From positions 1-64,000 of the forward strand of contig JAFVEY010000066.1 of assembly GCA_017475765.1 (NCBI GenBank): a stretch of DNA of 64,000 bases, written 5' to 3'. The notes below the pieces were generated by a model. It was not told the DNA's origin, ran no database searches, and worked only from the letters and a program-made list of their open reading frames with translations. The stretch's first letter is position 1. Every line of letters starts with the position of its first letter. Positions 52,601 to 58,945 of the stretch are shown here, piece after piece. This DNA comes from Clostridia bacterium (GTDB lineage: Bacteria; Bacillota; Clostridia; Oscillospirales; Acutalibacteraceae). The translations under genes were made by a program, and so were the position numbers.

Positions 52601-53477
52601 TTCCGACTTTATCCTCAAGCATGACGGTGTTTACATTGATCCTGATTTCCTCTTTGATATTCAGGTTAAGCGTCTGCACGAGTATAAGAGACAGCTGATG
52701 AACGCATTCTCTATCATGGCTCTTTACTTCCGCCTGAAAGAGGGCAAGCTGCCTGATTTCACACCGACAGCATTTATCTTCGGTGCAAAGGCTGCTCCTG
52801 GCTATGCAAGAGCAAAGGCTATCATTAAATATATCAACGAGATCGCAAAGCTCATCAACAACGATCCTGATGTGAATCAGAAGATGAAGGTTGTATTTGT
52901 TTCCAACTATAACGTATCTTATGCAGAGAAGATCATTCCTGCTGCTGATATTCATGAGCAGATCTCCACAGCCGGCACAGAGGCTTCCGGTACATCCAAC
53001 ATGAAGTTTATGGCTAACGGCGCTGTTACCATCGGTACTTATGACGGTGCTAACATCGAGATCGCTGAGTGTGCAGGCGAGGAGAACGAGTATATCTTCG
53101 GTGCAAGAGTTGAGGAGATCAACGAGCTGAAGAATAACTATGATCCTAAGAAGCTCTATAACGAGAATCCGGAGCTTAAGAGAGTTATTGACACACTCAT
53201 CGACGGACGCTTCTCAGACGGCGGAAAGATCGGCGAAGGATCCTTTGCAGAGCTTCACAAGTCACTTCTTGAAGGTGCAAGCTGGCATCCGGCTGATCAC
53301 TACTTCATCCTCAGAGATCTTCCTGAGTATATTGAAACAAAGATCAAGGTCAACAACGATTACAAGGATAAGAGAGCATTTGGCTACAAGTGCCTGAAGA
53401 ACACAGCTAACTGCGGTAAGTTCTCATCTGACCGTACAATCCTTGAATATGCTACCGAGCTTTGGAAGGTAAAATAA
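49605..53477 (+). CDS. Fusion of 4-alpha-glucanotransferase and glycogen/alpha-glucan phosphorylase
   Basis: A 1290-residue single frame. Residues 1 to about 492 are a complete MalQ (GH77): nucleophile Asp293 (TRIDHFRAF), acid/base Glu340 (IIAEDLG), Asp393 (THDND). Residues about 499-1290 are a complete GT35 phosphorylase with LSAEFLMGR, ALGNGGLGRLAACFLDS, LNDTHPT, VKRLHEYKRQLMN and PLP Lys at about 1134 (SGTSNMK). MalQ rearranges malto-oligosaccharides and the phosphorylase releases glucose-1-phosphate. The junction (RRLEDDKKMKKN) has almost no linker and contains GGAGG eleven bases before an in-frame ATG (51099), so the phosphorylase might also be made alone. It works with the amylase at 58946. 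Confidence 0.94.
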   Translation: MPRSAGILMPITSLPSPYGIGTLGKAAYEFIDFLKAAGQQYWQLLPVGPTSYGDSPYQSFSTYAGNPYMIDLNLLCDQDLLTREELNKIDWGSNSQYIDYERLYNIRFDVLRQAYEAFKQKDQQEFWDFMRDENSWLTDYALYMSVKKYFDDKPWTDWPDDLIKYRNPDTIDYYLRLLYEDVMFWKWTQFVFYKQWAELKEYANDNGIKLFGDMPIYVAMDSADTWANPDVFWLDDERKPVCVAGCPPDYFSETGQLWGNPLYDWIYLEETGFDWWIRRVAGAARMFDVTRIDHFRAFDQFYAIPFGAENAVTGEWIDGPKMKFFEKLKQRLGDIPIIAEDLGFQTPGVKKLLEDSGYPGMKILQFAFDSKEDSDYLPHNYTSNSVCYTGTHDNDTIMGWLKAASEKDIAFAEEYCRLDKTEGYNWGFIRAAYATVSDYAIVQMQDILGLGSEARINIPSTLGGNWTWRMKKGAATPKIAKKLYNLSKIYRRLEDDKKMKKNAIIDNLVLTARNEYCKELSELSPAELHEALGKAIMGDISERWAESKKNHAAHRRAYYLSAEFLMGRMMYNNLYAIGVLEQTRKLLADKGIDINVFEEIDDAALGNGGLGRLAACFLDSAATHDVPLDGYGIRYKYGLFKQEIVDGFQVEVADDWQRFGDPWCIRRNEDTVNVHFADQTVKAVPYDMAVIGYGTDNINTLRLWEAEAVSGFNFLEFNDSKYDEAVKEKNDAENISKVLYPNDNSYEGKVLRLKQQYFFSSASLQDIIKRYKAKHGSDYSHFAEETAIQLNDTHPTISIPELIRLLQKDGVGFDAAFDIAQKTFAYTNHTVMQEALEKWDIKLMTSIIPDVYEIIVKINDKLVAELKAKGYDKPEKKGEKAKIENMRIVDGHVVHMARMATYVSSYVNGVAAIHTQILKDETLKEWYELYPERFQNKTNGVTQRRWLGLCNPEYAEFITDLIGSKWVRNLDELKKLENYLTQENIDKFSGIKYQKKKELSDFILKHDGVYIDPDFLFDIQVKRLHEYKRQLMNAFSIMALYFRLKEGKLPDFTPTAFIFGAKAAPGYARAKAIIKYINEIAKLINNDPDVNQKMKVVFVSNYNVSYAEKIIPAADIHEQISTAGTEASGTSNMKFMANGAVTIGTYDGANIEIAECAGEENEYIFGARVEEINELKNNYDPKKLYNENPELKRVIDTLIDGRFSDGGKIGEGSFAELHKSLLEGASWHPADHYFILRDLPEYIETKIKVNNDYKDKRAFGYKCLKNTANCGKFSSDRTILEYATELWKVK

Positions 53478-53507
53478 TCAACGTCTTTTGTCAATAAAGA
53501 TCAACGG

Positions 53508-53545
53508 CGGTATGCAGTCGGAAGGCTGCATACCGCTTGATTTTT
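53508..53545 (+). terminator. Terminator of the malQ-glgP gene
   Basis: CGGTATGCAG and CTGCATACCG form the stem, followed by CTTGATTTTT. Confidence 0.85.
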
Positions 53546-53552
53546 AGGGGTC

Positions 53553-53581
53553 TTGTATTTTTTTGGCAATTGTATTATAAT
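53553..53581 (+). promoter_or_regulatory. Promoter of the zinc-ribbon membrane protein gene
   Basis: TTGTAT (53553-53558), 17 bases, TATAAT (53576-53581). Confidence 0.6.
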
Positions 53582-53622
53582 AGTCCTTATATGAATGGTA
53601 TATACACAGAGGCGGTGATATC

Positions 53623-54564
53623 TTGACAGAAGGCGAATTTCAGGAATTTCTGATAACGGTGGGTTATCGGTATAATACAAAAGCAAAATCGGCATTCAAT
53701 ACCTTTGAGGGTTTCCGGACAATCGTGGAATTTAATGAAAAGGAAAACAGGTATACGTTTTTTCTCGCAGCAGGAGTCAAGGATATTGCGGCACTTCAGA
53801 ACAGACTGAAGCAGTTTGCTTCCAAAAACAAGGAGTTTAATATTTCTGCCGTCTACCGTGACAAAAGAATCCGGATCAATGTTAAAATGACGATTGATTC
53901 GGATATCGACAGAGAGCATCTGAAAGAGGTGACAAGGTTTATTAGCAGCATACAGAAAAGTGAGCTGATATATCCGATATGCCGTATTTGTTCACGGAAC
54001 AGAAAGACAGGTCTGTATGTCGTGGGACGGGAGCTTGTTCCGATGTGCGACAACTGTCTGACAAGAAAACGCAGGCAGTATGAGCGCAGAAGAGATAAGT
54101 TTGAAAAGAAAAAGCAGAATATGCCGGGGGGCATTGCAGGAGCGGTTTTTGGAGCAGCAGCGGGTGCATGGGTCTATATATTGCTGTATCAGTTTTTTTC
54201 GGGCTTCGGGGTTACAAGCGCTCTGATAGCATTTTTATGCTTTGCCGGATTTGTGGTTGCAGGAAGAAGGGCAACGAGGAAAAGTGCGGTGATCTGCATG
54301 ATCATTGCTGTTTTTGCTTTTGCTGCCGCCGAGTACATGGCTCTTGTGGCAAGTATGGCGGTGTTGATTGAAAGAGAGGGCGGCGGCATTGCCGTTTCCG
54401 AGGCGATATTTGCCACCAATATGAGCTTTAAGGATCAGAATTATCTGATGTCCATTCTGATTGAATCCGGGATCGGGATAGGCGTTATGATCGTTGTCGG
54501 GATTGCATATTTTCTCAAGCGCAAATATACAAGACCGCTTAAAATATCAAAGAATATATTATAA
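53623..54564 (+). CDS. Membrane protein with a Cys4 (zinc-ribbon-like) motif (unknown)
   Basis: A 313-residue protein: a soluble N-terminal domain of about 115 residues, a Cys4 site (ICRICSRN ... PMCDNCLTRKRRQYERRR, about 118-150), then three to four hydrophobic segments from about residue 168. I recognise no family. The TTG start follows GAGGCGGTG. It is a single-gene unit between a promoter and a terminator. Confidence 0.75.
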   Translation: MTEGEFQEFLITVGYRYNTKAKSAFNTFEGFRTIVEFNEKENRYTFFLAAGVKDIAALQNRLKQFASKNKEFNISAVYRDKRIRINVKMTIDSDIDREHLKEVTRFISSIQKSELIYPICRICSRNRKTGLYVVGRELVPMCDNCLTRKRRQYERRRDKFEKKKQNMPGGIAGAVFGAAAGAWVYILLYQFFSGFGVTSALIAFLCFAGFVVAGRRATRKSAVICMIIAVFAFAAAEYMALVASMAVLIEREGGGIAVSEAIFATNMSFKDQNYLMSILIESGIGIGVMIVVGIAYFLKRKYTRPLKISKNIL

Positions 54565-54606
54565 CAAATCAGGGACGTTCTCACGATGAAAGCGTCCCTG
54601 ATTTGT
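54565..54606. terminator. Intrinsic terminator
   Basis: AAATCAGGGACG and CGTCCCTGATTT form a 12-bp stem followed by GTT, right after the stop codon of the preceding gene. Confidence 0.75.
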
Positions 54607-54617
54607 TAGCAGTTTTT

Positions 54618-54748
54618 CAGAAAAAATAAATCGAGAGCATACCTCCCCTTGATATGCCCTCTGAATATAAGAAAGAATTAAACCGTTCGACACTCCCATA
54701 TTGAACAGGTTTTTTTCAGGAATAATACTGTAAGTAATTTTTTCCTAT
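54618..54748 (-). ncRNA. Candidate small RNA
   Basis: A transcription unit of about 130 bases with no credible coding frame: a consensus promoter at its 5' side (54755-54783) and a terminator at its 3' end (GAGGGCATA/TATGCTCTC, then GATTTATTTTTT on the minus strand, 54633-54661). Between them, AACCTGTTC and GAACGGTT pair around the loop ATATGGGAGTGTC, and AGGAA/TTCCT can pair at the 5' end. The terminator loop carries AAGGGGAGG, a Shine-Dalgarno-like sequence. It matches no RNA family I know. Confidence 0.55.
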
Positions 54749-54754
54749 GAGTAT

Positions 54755-54783
54755 ATTATAGACCCGTTTTCGATTTTAGTCAA
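54755..54783 (-). promoter_or_regulatory. Promoter of the candidate small RNA
   Basis: On the minus strand TTGACT (54783-54778), 17 bases, TATAAT (54760-54755). No minus-strand gene lies within 2 kb downstream. Confidence 0.75.
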
Positions 54784-54855
54784 GACCACAGGGCGGTCTG
54801 AAAAGTAAACAATTTGTTAAGAAAGATAAAACAATTTTTAAAGTGAAGTAATATT

Positions 54856-54891
54856 AAACAAAAAAATCGGCAGAAGCCGATTTTTTTGTTT
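54856..54891. terminator. Bidirectional terminator-like hairpin
   Basis: AAACAAAAAAATCGGC and GCCGATTTTTTTGTTT form a perfect 16-bp stem with a 4-base loop. It isolates the small RNA promoter region from the GT39-like gene. Confidence 0.8.
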
Positions 54892-55009
54892 TGGGATATG
54901 TTAGGATGTTATTTGTTAATAGAGATATTTTACAATGTTTTAAAGAGAAATGTGTTAAGACGATTAATATGATTTGTTAATAATTTATGAATAAATAATT
55001 TGTTTTTTA

Positions 55010-55038
55010 TTGACACGGACGGAGTTTTATGTCAAAAT
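55010..55038 (+). promoter_or_regulatory. Possible promoter of the GT39-like gene
   Basis: TTGACA (55010-55015), 17 bases, weak CAAAAT (55033-55038). Upstream the AT-rich stretch repeats ATTTGTTAA three times. Confidence 0.4.
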
Positions 55039-55073
55039 GTAGACAGCTATTATCAATAGAGGGGTTGATTTTA

Positions 55074-56837
55074 TTGGATATGATAAAATATGCTGTGAAA
55101 AAGCATCCGTATTTATCTATGTGTTTTGCATGGCTGACTGCTTTTTGTACTTATGGTATATTCATGCTTGAAAGGGAAACGCAGTTTAATTATCTGTCGC
55201 CGCTGATATTTGGACTGATCATCATTCTTGTGAATTATAAGTATCAGCAGAAAAAGAATCCACAGAAAACGATTGAAAAGAAAGCCTTTATCAAATTTAC
55301 GGTTGTTGTTATTGTGATTGTGGTCTATATGATGACGGCGGCTTATTTTTACTCCATCACTCCGTTTTCGACTATTATAAAAGGAAGAAATCCGATCGTT
55401 TTGTTTTATTTCGGCTTGGCGGCTTTGGTCGGGATATGTATCTTTCTGACAGTCAGAAAAAAGTGGACATATGAAAAGGCTGTTGTCATGATGTTTGCAT
55501 TCAGCTTCCTGCTTCATTTTTATTATTTTAATTATATAGGACTGAAGGCTCAGTTTGATCTGGGAGAATTTATGAACCAAAGAGAAGAAGGTCATCTGGG
55601 TTATATGAAGTGGCTGTATGATCATTTTCTTCCGGCACAGTTCGATCCGAGGGAAAGGTGGCAGTTTTATCATCCGCCGCTGAATCATTATATTGCTGCG
55701 ATTTTTATACATATACAGACTTTTTTCGGTGTCCTGATTTTCGTTGCGGTACATAACATACAGTATCTTCCGTTTTTATACTGTATGGTGATGCTGATAA
55801 CGGTCTATAAGATAGGCAAAGAGCTTGGACTTAAAAAAATACCGCTGCTGATATATACAGCCATCGTTACCTTCTCTCCGGCGTTTTATATTATCGCCAA
55901 TTATGTCAATAATGATATGCTGTCGGTGACATTCATGATGCTGGCGCTTTATAGGGCAATAAAATGGTATAAAAACAGAAGGATCGGAAACATTTTATTG
56001 GTGGCGCTGTTTTTCGGTCTGGGAATGTTTACCAAGCTGTCAACGTGGATGGTGGCTGTTCCGATAGCAGTTCTGTTTATCGCTGCGCTTGTGCAAAATC
56101 TGAAAGGGAAGGATTTTAAGGGATTCCGGAAATTGTTCGGTCAGATGGCTGCCTTTATGATGGTGGCGGCACCGCTGTCGTTATACTGGAGCCTGAGAAA
56201 TCTGATAAGATTCGGAGTGCCTTTGGGATATATCCCGACAAGTAATGCTGTTTTTGAACATATTTATGTTGGCAAGTATCAAAGACTGTTTGATTTCAGC
56301 CTTTGGCAGCTTGCCGATCCGGATATGTCTGCTATGAGCCAGGGGGGAGATTATAATGAATATAATCCTCTGATAGCACTAATCAAAACAGCGTCAACAA
56401 ATTGCTGTTCATGGAAGCAGTATCGTAATATGGTCATTCAGATCGACAGTATTGAGCTTTGGGTATCCATAGCGCTGGCAGCGGTTTCGCTGATAGGTAT
56501 GATATACATATTGATAAAGAGCAAAAATATGAAGCCTGTATATAAGGTGATGTTTTCGCTTTTCTATATCGTGCTGATGACATCATACTATGTTTTCTGT
56601 ATCAGATATCCCGAACTCTGCACAGAAAATATAAGATATGCTTCTCCGGTGATATGGATAGGGGCAGTATTTACGGGATATGCTTATAAGGAAGCAGAAA
56701 ACAGAAATTCAAAAGTCTCCAAATTGATAAAGACAGGGATCGCTGCATTGACAGCGGTTTACTGTGTGTCATCGTATGTCATGTTTATGTGTGACGGAGT
56801 GATGGAAAATCTGAAAAACTTTAATTATTTCGGATGA
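55074..56837 (+). CDS. GT39/ArnT-like membrane glycosyltransferase
   Basis: A 587-residue protein with about 12 hydrophobic segments. The extracellular part QREEGHLGYMKWLYDHFLPAQFDPRERWQFYHPPLNHYIAAIF, with the paired PPLNHY, and NYVNNDMLSVTFMMLALY, resemble the PMT/ArnT/GT39 type transferases that use polyprenyl-phosphate sugars. Substrate and acceptor unknown; probably surface glycan or protein glycosylation. The TTG at 55074 has AGAGGGG about nine bases before it and lies after the likely transcription start; the ATG at 55029 has no RBS. Confidence 0.8.
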   Translation: MDMIKYAVKKHPYLSMCFAWLTAFCTYGIFMLERETQFNYLSPLIFGLIIILVNYKYQQKKNPQKTIEKKAFIKFTVVVIVIVVYMMTAAYFYSITPFSTIIKGRNPIVLFYFGLAALVGICIFLTVRKKWTYEKAVVMMFAFSFLLHFYYFNYIGLKAQFDLGEFMNQREEGHLGYMKWLYDHFLPAQFDPRERWQFYHPPLNHYIAAIFIHIQTFFGVLIFVAVHNIQYLPFLYCMVMLITVYKIGKELGLKKIPLLIYTAIVTFSPAFYIIANYVNNDMLSVTFMMLALYRAIKWYKNRRIGNILLVALFFGLGMFTKLSTWMVAVPIAVLFIAALVQNLKGKDFKGFRKLFGQMAAFMMVAAPLSLYWSLRNLIRFGVPLGYIPTSNAVFEHIYVGKYQRLFDFSLWQLADPDMSAMSQGGDYNEYNPLIALIKTASTNCCSWKQYRNMVIQIDSIELWVSIALAAVSLIGMIYILIKSKNMKPVYKVMFSLFYIVLMTSYYVFCIRYPELCTENIRYASPVIWIGAVFTGYAYKEAENRNSKVSKLIKTGIAALTAVYCVSSYVMFMCDGVMENLKNFNYFG

Positions 56838-56862
56838 ATTGAGCAGTATGCCGGCAGAATAC

Positions 56863-56891
56863 TTGATTTATTCCGTATGATAATGTATAAT
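56863..56891 (+). promoter_or_regulatory. glyA promoter, upstream of leader repeat copy 6
   Basis: TTGATT (56863-56868), 17 bases, TATAAT (56886-56891). The repeat starts 16 bases after the -10 box. Confidence 0.75.
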
Positions 56892-56906
56892 TGAGCTGAT
56901 ATATTT

Positions 56907-57051
56907 TATAGTAAACGACATTTAAATGCTCCTATAAAAATATGCGGGTGCAGGGGCTTCAGCTCCTGCCGGGGTCCAGGGCGAGCAGTCCTGGTGGGGT
57001 TTGGAGCAAAGCCCCAATTGTAATAGGAATTAATTCGTGTCGTTGACTATA
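56907..57051 (+). repeat. Leader repeat copy 6 (short form, complete)
   Basis: Ends TATAGTAAACGACATTTAAAT and CGTTGACTATA (57041-57051). The core holds the hairpin GCAGGGGC-TTCA-GCTCCTGC and CCAGGGCGAGCAGTCCTGG; the long insert is missing and the core closes with TTTGGAGCAAAGCCCC. It makes up most of the glyA leader; the glyA ATG is 49 bases further. Confidence 0.88.
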
Positions 57052-57099
57052 AAAACGGGGGATTCCCCGATATCATTACAATTGAAAGAGGTAGTTCCG

Positions 57100-58353
57100 A
57101 TGTATAATGATTTGATTGACAGCATTGGCTTCGTTGGCGGCTATGACAGCGAGGTTGCGGCAGCAATGGCAGACGAGCTGAAAAGACAGCAGCAGAATAT
57201 TGAGCTGATCGCTTCGGAGAATATTGTTTCTCCGGCGGTGATGGCGGCTATGGGTTCGGTTCTTACGAACAAATATGCAGAGGGTTATCCCGGAAAAAGA
57301 TATTACGGCGGCTGCCAGTATGTTGACGTGGTTGAGCAGATAGCCATTGACCGTGCGTGTGAGCTTTTCGGCGCAAAATTTGCCAATGTTCAGCCGCATT
57401 CGGGCGCACAGGCTAATACGGCAGTTTATTTTTCAATGCTTCAGCCCGGCGATACGGTGATGGGTATGACGCTTTCGGAGGGAGGACATCTCACTCACGG
57501 CTCACCTGTCAATATTTCGGGTAAGTATTATAATTTTGTTTCCTACGGTGTTGACCCTGTCACACACAGAATTGATTATGATAAGGTGTATGAAACTGCT
57601 TTGCAGGTGAAGCCGAAAATTATCGTTTGCGGTGCAAGCGCTTATCCCAGAATCATTGATTTCAAGAGATTCAGAGAAATTGCTGATGCTGTGGGTGCCT
57701 ATCTGATGGTAGATATGGCTCATATTGCCGGTCTTGTTGCAGCAGGTGTTCATCCCAGTCCTGTGCCGTATGCACACTTTACAACCACTACTACACATAA
57801 GACCCTCAGAGGTCCGAGAGGCGGTATGGTTCTTACTAACGATGAGGAGCTTGCAAAGGCTGTCAACAAGGCGGTATTCCCCGGAACACAGGGAGGTCCG
57901 CTTATGCACGTTATCGCTGCAAAGGCTGTTTGCTTTGGTGAGGCTCTTAAGCCTGAGTTCAGAACATACGGTGAAAATATCGTAAAGAATGCACAGGCTC
58001 TGGCTGACGGACTTGTCAGAAGAGGAAATAAGCTCGTTTCTGGCGGAACAGACAATCATGTGATGCTGCTTGACCTGACAGAAAGCGAGGTTACGGGCAA
58101 GGAACTGGAACATCGTCTGGACGCAGTAAGGATCACGGCGAATAAGAATACCGTTCCGAATGAAAAGAGAAGCCCGTTTGTCACAAGCGGTGTTCGTCTC
58201 GGTACGGCTGCCGTTACAACAAGAGGTCTCGGTGTTGAGGAAATGGATAAGATCGCTGAGTATATCACCCTTGCTTTGAATGATTTTGAGGCGAATGCGG
58301 ATACTATCAAGGCAGGTGTGGAGGATATCTGCAAAAGATTCCCACTTTACTGA
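57100..58353 (+). CDS. glyA: Serine hydroxymethyltransferase
   Basis: A 417-residue PLP enzyme converting serine and tetrahydrofolate to glycine and methylene-THF. Markers: [65 protein letters not shown], and the PLP Lys in [14 protein letters not shown]. The ATG at 57100 has AAAGAGGT upstream; the longer frame would run into the repeat. It is a single-gene unit with its promoter before repeat copy 6. Confidence 0.97.
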   Translation: MYNDLIDSIGFVGGYDSEVAAAMADELKRQQQNIELIASENIVSPAVMAAMGSVLTNKYAEGYPGKRYYGGCQYVDVVEQIAIDRACELFGAKFANVQPHSGAQANTAVYFSMLQPGDTVMGMTLSEGGHLTHGSPVNISGKYYNFVSYGVDPVTHRIDYDKVYETALQVKPKIIVCGASAYPRIIDFKRFREIADAVGAYLMVDMAHIAGLVAAGVHPSPVPYAHFTTTTTHKTLRGPRGGMVLTNDEELAKAVNKAVFPGTQGGPLMHVIAAKAVCFGEALKPEFRTYGENIVKNAQALADGLVRRGNKLVSGGTDNHVMLLDLTESEVTGKELEHRLDAVRITANKNTVPNEKRSPFVTSGVRLGTAAVTTRGLGVEEMDKIAEYITLALNDFEANADTIKAGVEDICKRFPLY

Positions 58354-58380
58354 TTGAGAAAGCGGAATAGTTGATTTTTT

Positions 58381-58421
58381 AAGGCTGTATTGAAATTCGA
58401 TTTTGATACAGCCTTTTTTGT
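58381..58421 (+). terminator. glyA terminator
   Basis: AAGGCTGTAT and ATACAGCCTT form the stem, with TTTTG following. Confidence 0.88.
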
Positions 58422-58503
58422 GTTTAAAAACAAAAAATAATTGTGAAAAATAGGGAGTTTTTTGCTAATTATAACGCAAAACATACCAATTATACCATTT
58501 TGT

Positions 58504-58532
58504 TTGATTTTATGTAAAAATATAGTTATAAT
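58504..58532 (+). promoter_or_regulatory. Distal promoter upstream of the amylase gene
   Basis: TTGATT (58504-58509), 17 bases, TATAAT (58527-58532). It would transcribe a structured stretch of about 120 bases before the amylase-proximal promoter. Confidence 0.65.
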
Positions 58533-58538
58533 AAGTTG

Positions 58539-58660
58539 TGTAAAGGCTTGGGCGCTTTACATTCTGGAACAGCTTACAAGTTATAGAGTTTGATTCCCAT
58601 AACGGACACGAAGGAGATGAATCGTCTCTTTCGTGTCTGTCCCCTTTATATCAGAAATAT
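58539..58660 (+). ncRNA. Candidate structured RNA or distal leader before the amylase gene
   Basis: Directly after a good promoter: hairpin TGTAAAG...CTTTACA, then a stretch GGAACAGCTTACAAG, then the strong hairpin GACACGAAGGAGA/TCTCTTTCGTGTC (about 58601-58636) followed by TGTCCCCTTTA. No coding frame with an RBS was found. It resembles none of the riboswitch classes I know. It could be a separate small RNA with a weak terminator or the 5' part of a 400-base amylase leader. Confidence 0.4.
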
Positions 58661-58840
58661 TGTAATAATTGCTGAAAGTATGACCTGCTTGATGTGCATA
58701 TTGAATTATTATAGGGAAAATTCTTGTGATTTGTTATAAAAATAAATTTTAAATTTGTTGTATATGACGACAAAATTGTTTGGCAGGGCAATAAAAATAT
58801 TTTTCTGCCAAAAAAATTACGGGATCATCCATTTTATTAT

Positions 58841-58869
58841 TTGCAATCTGTTAAAAAAAATGATACAAT
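58841..58869 (+). promoter_or_regulatory. Proximal amylase promoter
   Basis: TTGCAA (58841-58846), 17 bases, TACAAT (58864-58869), 77 bases before the GTG start. Confidence 0.6.
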
Positions 58870-58945
58870 ATACTGTATATCAGAGTCTTTGAAAGAAGGA
58901 TTCGGAAATATCTTTAATACAATTTTTATCGGGAGTGTGAGTTTA

